Assembly: GCF_900115005.1 (NCBI RefSeq)
Contig: NZ_FOUY01000016.1
Span: 88,433-152,432, forward strand
Reading direction: 5' to 3'
DNA: 64,000 bases
Origin: Pseudonocardia ammonioxydans
Lineage (GTDB): Bacteria > Actinomycetota > Actinomycetes > Mycobacteriales > Pseudonocardiaceae
Shown: positions 53,248 through 62,046 of the stretch, piece after piece
Layout of the letters: each line of letters begins with the position of its first letter
Numbering within the stretch: position 1 is the stretch's first letter
The notes under the pieces: model-generated
Seen by the model: the letters and a program-made list of their open reading frames with translations, nothing else
The model's database searches: none
What the model was told of the DNA's origin: nothing
Made by a program: the position numbers and the translations under genes

Positions 53248-54180
53248 GTGACCGCGGACCTGCCCCTGCTCGGGTTCGGCGTCCCGGTGTCGGGACGCTG
53301 GGCGACCCCGGAGGGGATGCAGCACATCGCGCGGCGCGCCGAGCAGCTCGGGTACGCGTCACTGTGGACCTTCCAGCGCCTGCTCGACCCGGTCGGTGCC
53401 GGGCTCGGTCCGTCGCACCGCTCGGTGCACGACCCGGTCGTCACCCTCACGCACGTCGCCGCGCACACCGACCGGATCGCGCTGGGCACGGCGACCCTCT
53501 GCGCACCGTTCACGCCACCGCCGGTCCTCGCGAAGACGCTGACCTCGCTGGACGTGCTGTCGGGCGGCCGGCTCACCGTCGGGCTCGGCATCGGCTGGTT
53601 GCGACCGGAGTACGCCGCCGCCGGGGTGCCCTTCGAGCGGCGCGGCGCGCGCATGGACGAGTACCTGCGCTGCCTGCAGGCACTGTGGACGCAGGATCCG
53701 GTCGAGTTCGACGGCGAGTTCTACACGGTGCCGCGGTCGCACGTCGGCCCGGGGCCCGTGCAGCGACCACACCCGCCGGTGCTGCTCGGCGGCACGGCCG
53801 CCCCGGCGCTGCGCCGTGCCGGACGGCTCGCGCAGGGCTGGATCGCGAGCAGCCGGCACGACCCGGCCGACCTCGCCCGGAGCATCGACACGGTGCGCGC
53901 CGGGGCCCGCGAGGCCGGACGCGACCCGGACGCCCTGCGGATCGTCGTCCGTGGCCTGGTCGACCTCGTCGAGGACGCGCCACGCGGGACGCGGCGGCCG
54001 CTGCACGGCACACGCGACCAGATCCTCGACGACCTCGCCGGGCTGCGCACCCAGGGCGTCACCGAGGTCTTCGTCGACCTCAACCTCTCCCCGCGGGTCG
54101 GGTCGCCGGATGTCGAGCCCGGTGCGGCGCTCGCCCACGCCGAGCACGTGCTCGACGCGTTCGCGCCCGGGAACCCGTAG
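53248..54180 (+). CDS. LLM class F420-dependent oxidoreductase
   Basis: A 310-residue luciferase-like (TIM barrel) protein: GFGVPVSGRWATPEGMQHIA at the start, ATLCAPFTPPPVLAKTLTSL near 88-107, GGRLTVGLGIGWLRPEYAA near 114-132 and HPPVLLGGTAAPAL near 174-187 are signatures of F420-type actinobacterial LLM enzymes. Substrate unknown. GTG 53248 gives the normal length. It ends about 120 bases before the SOS-box promoter of the next gene. Confidence 0.87.
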   Translation: MTADLPLLGFGVPVSGRWATPEGMQHIARRAEQLGYASLWTFQRLLDPVGAGLGPSHRSVHDPVVTLTHVAAHTDRIALGTATLCAPFTPPPVLAKTLTSLDVLSGGRLTVGLGIGWLRPEYAAAGVPFERRGARMDEYLRCLQALWTQDPVEFDGEFYTVPRSHVGPGPVQRPHPPVLLGGTAAPALRRAGRLAQGWIASSRHDPADLARSIDTVRAGAREAGRDPDALRIVVRGLVDLVEDAPRGTRRPLHGTRDQILDDLAGLRTQGVTEVFVDLNLSPRVGSPDVEPGAALAHAEHVLDAFAPGNP

Positions 54181-54298
54181 CAGCGGCCGACGCCCGTCGA
54201 CAGTGCGGAGCGGTCTCACCACTTCATCCCGTGCCCACCGGCGAGTGCGGCACGGACCGCGGATTTGCGATTGCAAACGATCTTCCAGATTCGTGGCA

Positions 54299-54321
54299 TC
54301 GAACACCAGTTCGAGTAGAAT
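54299..54321 (+). promoter_or_regulatory. LexA/SOS box and -10 of a leaderless promoter
   Basis: TCGAAC-ACCA-GTTCGA (54299-54314) is a perfect LexA box of the mycobacterial/Bacillus type. It abuts TAGAAT (54316-54321), a good -10, and the GTG start of the HNH gene at 54329 lies seven bases after it, exactly where transcription would begin. LexA would therefore block the promoter until DNA damage. A further TTTGC-N4-GCAAA dyad at 54264-54277 is weaker. Confidence 0.75.
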
Positions 54322-54328
54322 GGGGTGC

Positions 54329-55624
54329 GTGACCGCAGTTCATGATCCCCCGATCCCCGACACTCACCCGGGTGCCGGCGAGCCCGGGTTCCCGCAGGTC
54401 GATCTCGTATTGATGCAGGTCGCGGTCGAACACGCCGCCGACGCCGCCGACGCGGAATCGTGTGGGGAATCCGAGTTGATCGATCAGATCCAGCAGATCG
54501 AATCCCTGCAGAACTCCCTGGCCGCGTTGCAGGCGAACCGGATCCGCTCCTTCGCCCGCACCCACGTCGACCGACGGATCAGCGCGGGGGTGGTCGACCC
54601 GGACAAGCTCGAACGCGGGGTGATCGCCCAGCTCGGGCTGGCCTGCCGAGTCTCACCGACCGAGGCCCGCTCCCGGCTGCGCGCCGCCCGCGACCTGCGC
54701 GACGGCCTCGACCACATCCGGGGCCTGTTCGTCGCCGGGGAACTGAACCGGGACAAGATCGCCGCCATCGTCACCGCCACCGCCGACCTCGACACCGGCC
54801 AACGCGCCGCGGTCGACGCCCGCCTCGCCGCACACGACCTGACCCGGCTCGGGATCGGACGGCTACGCGACCTGGTGCGCCGGCTGGTCGCCGAGATCGC
54901 CCCGGAGAAGTTCCGCTCCCGGGTCGAGGCCGCCCGCGCCCAACGCCGCGTCACGCTGCGCCCGGCCCCGGACGGGATGAGCTACCTGACCGCCTACCTG
55001 CCCGTGGAACAGGGCGTCGCCTGCCTGGCCGCATTGCGCAAGGCGTTCACCGAGGTCTCGGTCGACCCGACACCCTTGACCCGCTCCCGCGGGCAGGTCA
55101 TGGCCGACACCCTGGTCGAACGCGTCACCGGGAAGTCCGTCGCCACCGACGTCGACATCGAGGTCCAGGTACTGGTGCCGGTCGAAGCGTTGATCGACCC
55201 CGACAGTCCGCTGCCGGCCGAGATCCCCGGCCACGGCCCCGTCCCGGTCGACCTGCTGGCCACCACCACCGGCCGGAAAGCACTGCGCCGGTTGCTGACC
55301 CGCGACGGGGTCATCATCGGCGGCGCGTCCCGGCAACGGTTCTTCACCGGGCTGCTCGCCGAACTGGTGAAGGCCCGCGCCCGGCAGCGTTGCACCGAGC
55401 CGTACTGCGACGCCCCGGCCCGGCACATCGACCACATCGACCGTTCCGCCGAGCACGGGCCGACCGCACTCGAGAACGGGCGAGCCGTCTGCGAGTTCCA
55501 CAACTACATCCGTGAACAACCCGGCTGGAACGTGGCACGCACACCCGACGGCGTGCAGACCACCACCCCGACCGGGCACACCTACCTCGCAACCGAAGAG
55601 CGCTTCGACGATCGAGAGGAATGA
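54329..55624 (+). CDS. DUF222/HNH endonuclease domain protein (13E12 repeat family)
   Basis: A 431-residue protein with the DUF222 helical region (residues about 45-250, ELIDQIQQIESLQNSLAALQ to RVTLRPAPDGMSYLTAYLP) and a C-terminal HNH nuclease module: Cys355 and Cys360 (CTEPYCDAP), HIDHIDRSAEHGPT and CEFHNYIREQPGW supply the zinc and catalytic His/Asn. This is the REP13E12-like family, abundant in actinomycetes, whose loci are known LexA targets in Mycobacterium tuberculosis. GTG 54329 is chosen because it fits a leaderless transcript from TAGAAT; ATG 54320 would lie within the -10. Role is unknown; mobile or DNA-damage related. Confidence 0.85.
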   Translation: MTAVHDPPIPDTHPGAGEPGFPQVDLVLMQVAVEHAADAADAESCGESELIDQIQQIESLQNSLAALQANRIRSFARTHVDRRISAGVVDPDKLERGVIAQLGLACRVSPTEARSRLRAARDLRDGLDHIRGLFVAGELNRDKIAAIVTATADLDTGQRAAVDARLAAHDLTRLGIGRLRDLVRRLVAEIAPEKFRSRVEAARAQRRVTLRPAPDGMSYLTAYLPVEQGVACLAALRKAFTEVSVDPTPLTRSRGQVMADTLVERVTGKSVATDVDIEVQVLVPVEALIDPDSPLPAEIPGHGPVPVDLLATTTGRKALRRLLTRDGVIIGGASRQRFFTGLLAELVKARARQRCTEPYCDAPARHIDHIDRSAEHGPTALENGRAVCEFHNYIREQPGWNVARTPDGVQTTTPTGHTYLATEERFDDREE

Positions 55625-55830
55625 GGGCCGAGGGCGAGCTCGGTCTCCGCCAGGAACGCCGTGAGCCGGTCGGCCAGGGCGACGGCGTCCACCGGGCGGC
55701 ATTTCGCCACGAGCGCCGAACGCGCTCCAGATCCGGTCGTGGTCGACCGGGTCCAGCAGCACCGTGAGCTCGACCCGCCGTGCGTCCTGTTCCGGGTGGG
55801 CCAGCGCGGACCTCAGGACCGGGTCAGCTC
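55620..55830 (-). pseudogene. Possible frameshifted remnant between dop and the HNH gene
   Basis: The minus strand reads protein-like first in one frame ([20 protein letters not shown] and LTVLLDPVDHDRIWSAFG), then, after a frame change near 55722, in another (AKCRPVDAVALADRLTAFLA, ETELALGPH). Both halves have G/C-rich third positions and amphipathic character. The piece overlaps the dop 3' end and lacks a start codon. It is not pup. I cannot name a family. Confidence 0.3.
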
Positions 55831-57342
55831 GTCGGTCAGCTCCGCCGCGCTCGCGACCGCCTCGAACAGCTCGCCGACATGCTTGCGGGTGCCCCGCAAC
55901 GGCTCCAGCGTCGGGATCCGCACCAGCGACTCCCGCCCCACATCGAAGACCACGGAGCTCCAGGAGGCGGCGGTGACCTCGGCCGGGTAGCGGCTCATGC
56001 AGGTGCCGCGGAAGTAGGCCCGGGTGTCCTGCGGCGGCTCGACCATCGCCGCGGTGACCTCCTCCTCGGTCACCACCCGCCGCATCGACCCCCGCGTCAC
56101 CAACCGGTTGTAGAGCCCCTTGGCCAGCCGCACGTCCGAGTACTGCAGATCCACCATTCCCAACCGGCCCGACGCCCACGACAACCCGTCCCGCTCCCGG
56201 TAGGCCTCGAGCAGCTTCAGCTTCGCCGTCCAGTCCAACCGGTCCGCGGTGAGCATCGGATCCCGCTCCAGATCCGCCAGCACCGACTCCCACTCGTCGA
56301 CCACCTCACGTGAGTCCGGATCCCACTGCCCGCGCTGCACCCCGACCGTCTGCTCCAGGTGCGCCACCGCCCGCGCCAGATACTCCTGCTGCAGGTTCAG
56401 CGCCGTGACCTGCCGCCCGTCGGCCAACGGGATCGTCGTCCGCAGCGACAGGTCACGACTGATCCGGGCCACCGACTTGACCGGCTCGGCCAGCCGCAGA
56501 TCCTCGAACGACCGCCCGTGCTCGATCATGTCCAGCACCAGCGCCGTCGTCCCCACCTTGAGCAGCGTCGCGACCTCGGACAGGTTCGCATCCCCGATGA
56601 TCACATGCAGCCGCCGGTACTTGTCCGCATCGGCATGCGGCTCATCCCGGGTGTTGATGATCCCCCGCTTCAGCGTGGTCTCCAGCCCCACCTCGACCTC
56701 GATGTAGTCCGCCCGCTGCGCGATCTGATACCCCGGCTCGTCACCCTGCTGACCCAGCCCGACCCGACCCGCCCCACACACCACCTGCCGGGACACGAAG
56801 AACGGCGTCAACCCCGTCACGATCGACGGGAACGTCGTCGACCGCGCCATCAGATAGTTCTCGTGCGACCCGTAACTGGCACCCTTGCCGTCCACGTTGT
56901 TCTTGTACAACTGGATCCGCGGCGCCCCCGGCACCGTCGCCGCCCGGTTCGCCGCCTCCAACATGATCCGCTCACCGGCCTTGTCCCACACCACCACATC
57001 CCGCGGCGACAACACCTCCGGCGTCGAGAACTCCGGATGAGCATGATCCACATAGAACCGGGCACCGTTGGTCAGGATGACGTTCGCCGCCCCCAGATCA
57101 TCCAGATCCGTGTCCAGCTGCGGCGCCAGCGACGGAGCCGACAGGTCGAACCCCCGCGCATCCCGCAACGGCGACTCCACCTCGTAGTCCCACCGGGCCC
57201 GGCGATTACGCGGCACATCCGCCGCCGCCGCCGCCGCCGCGTACGCCAGCACCACCTGCGTCGACGACACCACCGGGTTCGCCGTCGGATCGCCGGGCAC
57301 GGCGATGCCGTACTCCACCTCGGTACCCATGATCCGGTTCAT
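55813..57342 (-). CDS. dop: Depupylase/deamidase of Pup
   Basis: A 509-residue carboxylate-amine-ligase-fold enzyme closely matching Dop: [20 protein letters not shown] near 4-23, [17 protein letters not shown] near 54-70, [20 protein letters not shown] near 145-164 and [20 protein letters not shown] near 222-241 are hallmark segments, and [16 protein letters not shown] marks the end. Dop deamidates Pup-Gln and removes Pup from proteins before or during proteasome work. ATG 57342 fits the M. tuberculosis length (an extra ATG precedes it at 57345). Normally pup, prcB and prcA follow dop; here there is only a gene remnant and a convergent HNH gene. Confidence 0.93.
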   Translation of the reverse strand: MNRIMGTEVEYGIAVPGDPTANPVVSSTQVVLAYAAAAAAADVPRNRRARWDYEVESPLRDARGFDLSAPSLAPQLDTDLDDLGAANVILTNGARFYVDHAHPEFSTPEVLSPRDVVVWDKAGERIMLEAANRAATVPGAPRIQLYKNNVDGKGASYGSHENYLMARSTTFPSIVTGLTPFFVSRQVVCGAGRVGLGQQGDEPGYQIAQRADYIEVEVGLETTLKRGIINTRDEPHADADKYRRLHVIIGDANLSEVATLLKVGTTALVLDMIEHGRSFEDLRLAEPVKSVARISRDLSLRTTIPLADGRQVTALNLQQEYLARAVAHLEQTVGVQRGQWDPDSREVVDEWESVLADLERDPMLTADRLDWTAKLKLLEAYRERDGLSWASGRLGMVDLQYSDVRLAKGLYNRLVTRGSMRRVVTEEEVTAAMVEPPQDTRAYFRGTCMSRYPAEVTAASWSSVVFDVGRESLVRIPTLEPLRGTRKHVGELFEAVASAAELTDELTRS

Positions 57343-57380
57343 CATCGGGCTCTCTGCGCCTGCTCCCATCCGTGACATTT

Positions 57381-57435
57381 CCGCACACCGAAGAGTCCCC
57401 GGTTCCGAAATGCACGGAACCGGGGACTCGTGCGG
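57381..57435. other. Long stem-loop in the dop leader region
   Basis: GAGTCCCCGGTTCCG (57393-57407) and its exact complement (57415-57429) form a 15-bp stem with a 7-base loop, and CCGCAC (57381-57386) with GTGCGG (57430-57435) add an outer stem. It lies about 50 bases before dop, downstream of a T-run terminator for the preceding gene. It could be a terminator, an attenuator in the dop leader, or a relic. No gene lies in 57346-57562. Confidence 0.55.
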
Positions 57436-57519
57436 CAGGAGGGGCCGCATTCAGTGGACCTCCGCCCGGAGGAGCAGGGTGTTCCCCCGGACGGTGAGGC
57501 ACGTTCGACGCTACCCCAG

Positions 57520-57546
57520 AAAAAAAATTCGGCAAGGCGCCTGCCT
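57520..57546 (-). terminator. Intrinsic terminator with T8 tail (minus strand)
   Basis: Read on the minus strand, a G/C-rich stem (GGCAGG-CG-CCTTGCC with one bulge) is followed by GAATTTTTTTT. It lies 17 bases after the stop of the small membrane protein, so it should end that transcript before dop. Such T-runs are rare in this DNA. Confidence 0.65.
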
Positions 57547-57562
57547 GTGCCCACCGGGCAAC

Positions 57563-57817
57563 TTACGGACGTAGTTCGCTGCCGATCAGGAGGCAGCGGA
57601 CTTTCCCGTCGACCGCCGGTAACGGCGCCTTCGTGCCCGCCGCCCCGAGGTGCGGACGAGCCCTGACCACCGCGTCACCACGGCCACGGCCACGAGCCGC
57701 GCGGCGCCACACCTCGATGGCCCGCCGGAGCCCGCCGGACCCTTCCCGCACCACGCCCCGCACCGCGAGGACCAGTGCCAGCACGACCAGGATGACCACG
57801 ACCGTCGTCATACCCAT
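57563..57817 (-). CDS. Small single-pass membrane protein, unknown
   Basis: An 84-residue protein beginning MGMTTVVVILVVLALVLAVR, an N-terminal membrane helix, followed by a basic cytoplasmic tail (EVWRRAARGRGRGDAVVRAR). ATG 57817 has GGAGG nine bases upstream. It is followed by a T-run terminator. No family is recognised; it may be a general actinobacterial small membrane protein. Confidence 0.6.
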   Translation of the reverse strand: MGMTTVVVILVVLALVLAVRGVVREGSGGLRRAIEVWRRAARGRGRGDAVVRARPHLGAAGTKAPLPAVDGKVRCLLIGSELRP

Positions 57818-58016
57818 CCCACCCACCCTCCACCAGACCGTGCGCCACTCCGGGCCCGCACTTTCCAGCACAGCCCGGAAATATTTCTTTCTTTTCCCTC
57901 CTCCACTCCGTGCAACGCCGAAATTCGACCGTAAATTCCGACATCGAACACGGCCCGCAGTTTCCGGAGCACAGCCCACGCTACCGGTTATTTCGAAAAC
58001 GTGTGCGGTGAGAACG

Positions 58017-58697
58017 TCAGCCGGATGCGTCGAGCGCCGCGTCGTGCACGAGCAGCGCCACCTGCACGCGGTTGTTCAGATCGAGTTTGGTGAGGATGGA
58101 CGAGACGTGGGTCTTGACCGTGGCGACGCTGACGTGGTGCCGGGCGGCGATCTCGGCGTTCGACCGGCCGGCACCGAGCTCGACGGCGATGGTGCGCTCC
58201 CGCTCGGCGAGCAGTGCGAGCCGGCGGCGGGCCGCCTCCCGCCCGCTGTCCCGGTCGGATCCGGCCACCCGGTCGATGAGTCGCCGGGTCACCTCGGGTG
58301 ACAGCACCGGCCGTCCCGCCGCCGCGTGCCGGATGGCCAGGACGAGCTCGTCGGGCGGGGTGTCCTTCAGCAGGAACCCGGCCGCTCCCGCGCGCAGCGC
58401 ACGCAGGACGTGCTCGTCGGCGTCGAAGGTGGTGAGCACGACGACCTGCGGTGCCTGCGGGCGGCGACGGAGTGTCTCGGTGGCGCTCAGCCCGTCGGTG
58501 CCGGGCATGCGGATGTCCATCAGCACGACGTCCGGTGCGTGGCGGTCGACCAGCTCCAGCGCCTGCGCGCCGTCACCCGCCTCGGCGACCACGCGCAGGT
58601 CCGGCGCACCACGCAGCATCATGTCGAGTCCGAATCGGACGACCGGGTCGTCGTCCACGACCAGCACGTCGACGGTCCGCGCGGGATCGCTGCTCAT
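58017..58697 (-). CDS. Response regulator, NarL/LuxR type
   Basis: A 226-residue response regulator: phospho-acceptor Asp61 (VLMDIRMPGTDG), conserved acidic VVDDDP near 14-19, Thr/Lys positions (VVLTTFDAD, LLKDTPPDEL), and a C-terminal LuxR helix-turn-helix (ELGAGRSNAEIAARHHVSVA and TVKTHVSSILTKL). ATG 58697 overlaps the histidine-kinase stop by four bases. Together they form a NarL-type two-component system; target genes unknown, perhaps the divergent SpoIIM-like gene. Confidence 0.93.
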   Translation of the reverse strand: MSSDPARTVDVLVVDDDPVVRFGLDMMLRGAPDLRVVAEAGDGAQALELVDRHAPDVVLMDIRMPGTDGLSATETLRRRPQAPQVVVLTTFDADEHVLRALRAGAAGFLLKDTPPDELVLAIRHAAAGRPVLSPEVTRRLIDRVAGSDRDSGREAARRRLALLAERERTIAVELGAGRSNAEIAARHHVSVATVKTHVSSILTKLDLNNRVQVALLVHDAALDASG

Positions 58698-59863
58698 CCC
58701 GGCCACGGTAGCCGCATCCCGAGCCGCCACCCGCCGTGCGTGGTCGGGCCGTACTCGACTCCCCCGCCGACGAGCGTCGCCCGCTCGGCCAGCCCGCGCA
58801 GCCCCTCCCCGGCCCCGGCCGGAGCCGCGGGGTCGCCGGGCGCGACCGGCGTCCGGTTCTCGACCTCGCCGACGAGGTGATCGCCGGGTTCACCCCCGAT
58901 CCGCACGACGATCGGGGCGCCGGGCGCGTGCTTGCGCGCGTTGGTCAGGCCCTCCTGCACGAACCGGTACAGCGTGCGGCCCACCGTCTCGGTGACGGGA
59001 CGTCCACCGGCGGTCACGCCGTGGTCGTCGGACAGCTCGACGGGACTGCCGGCACGGCGCGTCTCGTCGATCAGCTCCACGATGTCGGCGACACCCAGGA
59101 GCGGCAGCTCCCCGACGGGGGCGCGGAGCACACCGATGACCTCGCGCAGGTCCTGCAGCGCGCGGTGGGCGTTCTCCCGGATGACCTCCGCGGCGCGGGC
59201 GGTGTCCTCCGCGGACGCGTCCCGGTGGTAGGCCAGCGCTCCCGCGTGGACACTGAGCAGCGACAGCCGGTGACCGAGGACGTCGTGCATCTCCCGGGCG
59301 AGGGTCTCCCGCGCCTCGTGCTGGGCCCGCTCGGCCCGCAGCCCCGCCTCGACCTCGGCGACGACGGCTCGTTCCCGCAGCGACGCGACCAGCTCCCGAC
59401 GGCTGCGGACGAGCATTCCCCAGACCAGCACGGCGACGTGCACCGTGACGACGAGCGCGATCAGCACGACCGCCGGCACGCCGGGCTCCGGGCGGACGAC
59501 GTTGAGGACCCCGAGCGCGGCCAGGTGGGCCACCAGCATCGTGACCGCGGCCCGGCTCGTGCAGTGGACCGCCACGGTGAACAGCGCGATGAGCGCCGCG
59601 GGGGCCGCCGCCTCGGAGAACATGATCAGCACAGCGGACACCGAGGCGACGACCAGCGGGAACCGGCGTCGCCACCACAGGCCCGCGCATCCGAGCAGGC
59701 CGCCGACCAGGTCCAGACGCAGCAGCCACGCGGGCAGCTCCCCCGGCGCGTCCAGGCGGTTGCTCAGCAGGTACCAGCCGATGGCCGCCGCGATCGCGAC
59801 CAGCACGGCGTCGCCGAGCCGCGGGTTCCACGACCACCGTCCGATGCCCGGGCGCCCGTTCAT
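58694..59863 (-). CDS. Sensor histidine kinase (HisKA_3, NarX/DesK-like)
   Basis: A 389-residue kinase: four to five membrane helices in residues 18-150, then HisKA_3 with phospho-acceptor His193 in REMHDVLGHRLSLL, and an HATPase domain (YRFVQEGLTNARKHAPGA near 288-305, GEGLRGLAERATLVGG near 350-366). No periplasmic sensor domain is visible, so it may sense membrane state, like DesK. Its stop overlaps the response regulator start. Divergent from the SpoIIM-like gene. Confidence 0.93.
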   Translation of the reverse strand: MNGRPGIGRWSWNPRLGDAVLVAIAAAIGWYLLSNRLDAPGELPAWLLRLDLVGGLLGCAGLWWRRRFPLVVASVSAVLIMFSEAAAPAALIALFTVAVHCTSRAAVTMLVAHLAALGVLNVVRPEPGVPAVVLIALVVTVHVAVLVWGMLVRSRRELVASLRERAVVAEVEAGLRAERAQHEARETLAREMHDVLGHRLSLLSVHAGALAYHRDASAEDTARAAEVIRENAHRALQDLREVIGVLRAPVGELPLLGVADIVELIDETRRAGSPVELSDDHGVTAGGRPVTETVGRTLYRFVQEGLTNARKHAPGAPIVVRIGGEPGDHLVGEVENRTPVAPGDPAAPAGAGEGLRGLAERATLVGGGVEYGPTTHGGWRLGMRLPWPG

Positions 59864-59921
59864 GGCGCCGAGCGTAGGCGTGCCGGGCCGCCCGGTCGTC
59901 CTCCCGACGGCGGTCCCGGAC

Positions 59922-59937
59922 TCCGACTTCGGTCGGA
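59922..59937. other. UUCG-tetraloop hairpin in a divergent promoter
   Basis: TCCGAC-TTCG-GTCGGA can form a 6-bp stem closed by the very stable C(UUCG)G tetraloop. It lies 58 bases before the SpoIIM-like gene and 59 before the histidine kinase start. It may be an operator dyad for the response regulator or a leader structure. Confidence 0.35.
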
Positions 59938-59994
59938 CGATCCGCGCCGGTCGACCGATCCGGTCAGCCGGGCGGCGTCCCTACGTTCGGCGGC

Positions 59995-60639
59995 ATGCCC
60001 GGACCCTCCTCCACCCTCCACAGCCGACACGTTCGCGAACCCGCGCGGATCGTCCGTGCCCACCTCGGCCCCTACGTCGCCCTGAACGTGCTCATGTACG
60101 GCGCGTTCCTCGTCGGTATGGGGGCGGCGCTGCTGTTCCCCGAGCTGCACGCCGCCCGCAACGCCGCGATGCACGAGGACGGGACGGCGGACCTGGTCCT
60201 GTCACTGCTCGGCAACTTCTGGTTGTTCAGCCTGACGATCCTGGCGGTGAACACGCTGACGGTCGGGGTCGCGACGATCCTGCTGCCGTCGATGATCGTC
60301 CCGTTCGCCGGCATCGCCCTCGCCGCGTACCGGGCGTTCGAGTTCGGCACGGCGCTCGCCCCGGTCGACGAGACCGTCGCGACGACCCTGATCCCGCACT
60401 CCCTGACGATCCTCGTCGAGCTGCAGGCCTACGTCCTCGTCATGCTCGGCGCCTACGTCCTCGGAAGGTCCTGGCTGCGCCCCGGGACCGTCGGCGCCCA
60501 CAACCGTCGTCAGGGGTACGTCCGCGGGTTGCGGCAGGTCGGCTGGTTGAGCCTGCCCGCGCTGGCGTTGTTCGTCGTCGGCGCGCTCTACGAGGCATTC
60601 GAGATCATCTACATCGTCCCCCGGCTGCTGGCGGGCTGA
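59995..60639 (+). CDS. SpoIIM-like (stage II sporulation protein M) membrane protein
   Basis: A 214-residue integral membrane protein with about five helices; VREPARIVRAHLGPYVALNVLMY opening (split as REPARIVRAHLGPYVALNV), GNFWLFSLTILAVNTLTVG near 73-91 and PHSLTILVELQAYVLVMLGA near 136-155 resemble the SpoIIM/DUF95 family, where an internal ILVE-x-A motif is typical. Function outside sporulation is unclear; actinobacterial members may be channel or export related. It may share control with the divergent two-component genes. Confidence 0.7.
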   Translation: MPGPSSTLHSRHVREPARIVRAHLGPYVALNVLMYGAFLVGMGAALLFPELHAARNAAMHEDGTADLVLSLLGNFWLFSLTILAVNTLTVGVATILLPSMIVPFAGIALAAYRAFEFGTALAPVDETVATTLIPHSLTILVELQAYVLVMLGAYVLGRSWLRPGTVGAHNRRQGYVRGLRQVGWLSLPALALFVVGALYEAFEIIYIVPRLLAG

Positions 60640-60708
60640 AATTCCCGGCCGTCCCGCCGACCGGCGCAGTAGGTTGCCGGTGCAGCCCGACGGAGGATCA
60701 GGAGCTCG

Positions 60709-62046
60709 ATGTCCGACGACGTCCGCACGTCACGTTCGGCCGCGCGGTGGCAGGGCCACACGGTGCGCTACCTCCCGGGCGAGCTCCTGCTGGCGGGATA
60801 CCGCCGCCGCGGGCCGGTGATCGGTCTCGGCCAGTTCGTCCACCTGCTCGGGCCCGAGGCGAACCGGTTCGTCATCGCCCACTCCGAGCTGTTCCGCTGG
60901 CGGGAGGCCTTCGAGGGGCTCATCCCGGTCGACGGCCCGACATCACTGATCGTCAGTGACGGGGCCGCGCATCGGCGCAGGCGCAGGCTCGTGCAGCCGG
61001 CGCTGCACCACCGTCAGATCGACACCTACCTGGACAACATGGCTGACAGCGCGGACGCCGTCGTCGACCGGTGGCGGCCGGGGCAGCGCGTCGACATCTA
61101 CCAGCAGCTCCGCTCCGCGATCCGGCACAGCACGATCCGCTCGCTGTTCGGCGCACGGATCGCGCGCGAGTCGGCGTTCTTCGGGGACCAGCTGCAGGTA
61201 CTGCTGGACCTGGTCGATCACGTGCCGGCCACCGTGGCGTGGAAACGTCGGCTGCGGACACCGCAGTGGCGGCGCGCCATGACCGCCCGCTCGACGGTCG
61301 ACGCACGGATCGCGGCGGAGATCGCGCGGGCGCGGGCCGGCTCGACCGACGCCGACGACCACGTGCTGGCCGCGCTCGTGCACGGCCGCGACGACGCCGG
61401 TGACGGGCTGAGCGACGACGAGGTCCGCGACCAGGTGGTGACGCTGATCGCGGCGGGCTTCGAGACCACCAGCGCGGCCGCCGCCTGGGCGGTCTACGCC
61501 ATGCTCACCACGCCCGGGGTGTGGGACCGCGCCGCCGACGAGGTACGCGAGGTGCTCGGCGACCGGCGGCCCGGCCACGACGACCTGGCGCGACTCACCT
61601 ATCTGGACGGTGTCGTCCGCGAGACCCTGCGGCTCTACCCACCCGCGGTGGTCTCCGCGCGCAAGGTCGCGACCGGGTTCGAGTTCGCCGGGCGGGAGAT
61701 CCGGGCCGGCAGCATGCTGCTCTTCAGTCCGTACGTGACGCACCGCCTCTCCGAACTGTGGCCCGACCCCCTGCGGTTCCGGCCGGAACGCTGGACGGCG
61801 TCCGAACCCGATCACCGGAAGCCGGGCCCGCACGAGTACCTGCCGTTCTCCGCAGGCGCCCACCGCTGTATCGGCGCAGCGTTCGCCACCACCGAGCTCA
61901 CCGTGATGCTCGCCCGGCTGCTCGCCCGGGCGTCCCTGTACCTGCCCGAGCAGAAGATCCGCCCGACCAGCTTCGCCGCGATGCGACCGGGAGCAGGCCT
62001 GCTCGTCGACGTCTGCCCGCGCGCCCCCGGAGAAGGAGATCAATGA
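60709..62046 (+). CDS. Cytochrome P450
   Basis: A 445-residue P450 with I-helix AGFETTSAA, K-helix ETLRLYPP, and heme loop FSAGAHRCIG holding Cys387. PRRRG-like RRRRLVQPALHHRQI near 84-98 and ETLRLYPPAVVSARK near 305 indicate the CYP4/CYP102-like bacterial branch rather than CYP107. ATG 60709 follows GGAGGATCAGGAG. Its stop overlaps (ATGA) the start of a broken alpha/beta hydrolase. No ferredoxin or reductase is adjacent. Confidence 0.92.
   Translation: MSDDVRTSRSAARWQGHTVRYLPGELLLAGYRRRGPVIGLGQFVHLLGPEANRFVIAHSELFRWREAFEGLIPVDGPTSLIVSDGAAHRRRRRLVQPALHHRQIDTYLDNMADSADAVVDRWRPGQRVDIYQQLRSAIRHSTIRSLFGARIARESAFFGDQLQVLLDLVDHVPATVAWKRRLRTPQWRRAMTARSTVDARIAAEIARARAGSTDADDHVLAALVHGRDDAGDGLSDDEVRDQVVTLIAAGFETTSAAAAWAVYAMLTTPGVWDRAADEVREVLGDRRPGHDDLARLTYLDGVVRETLRLYPPAVVSARKVATGFEFAGREIRAGSMLLFSPYVTHRLSELWPDPLRFRPERWTASEPDHRKPGPHEYLPFSAGAHRCIGAAFATTELTVMLARLLARASLYLPEQKIRPTSFAAMRPGAGLLVDVCPRAPGEGDQ

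Noticed and set aside
54264..54277. TTTGC-N4-GCAAA dyad as a second operator for the HNH gene
   Set aside because: Short arms and no second copy; noted but not called separately.
54863..56293. 476-codon minus-strand open frame across the HNH gene and dop end
   Set aside because: Glycine/arginine-rich nonsense product antisense to two clear genes; only a short stretch around 55720-55830 looks protein-like and is reported as a possible remnant.
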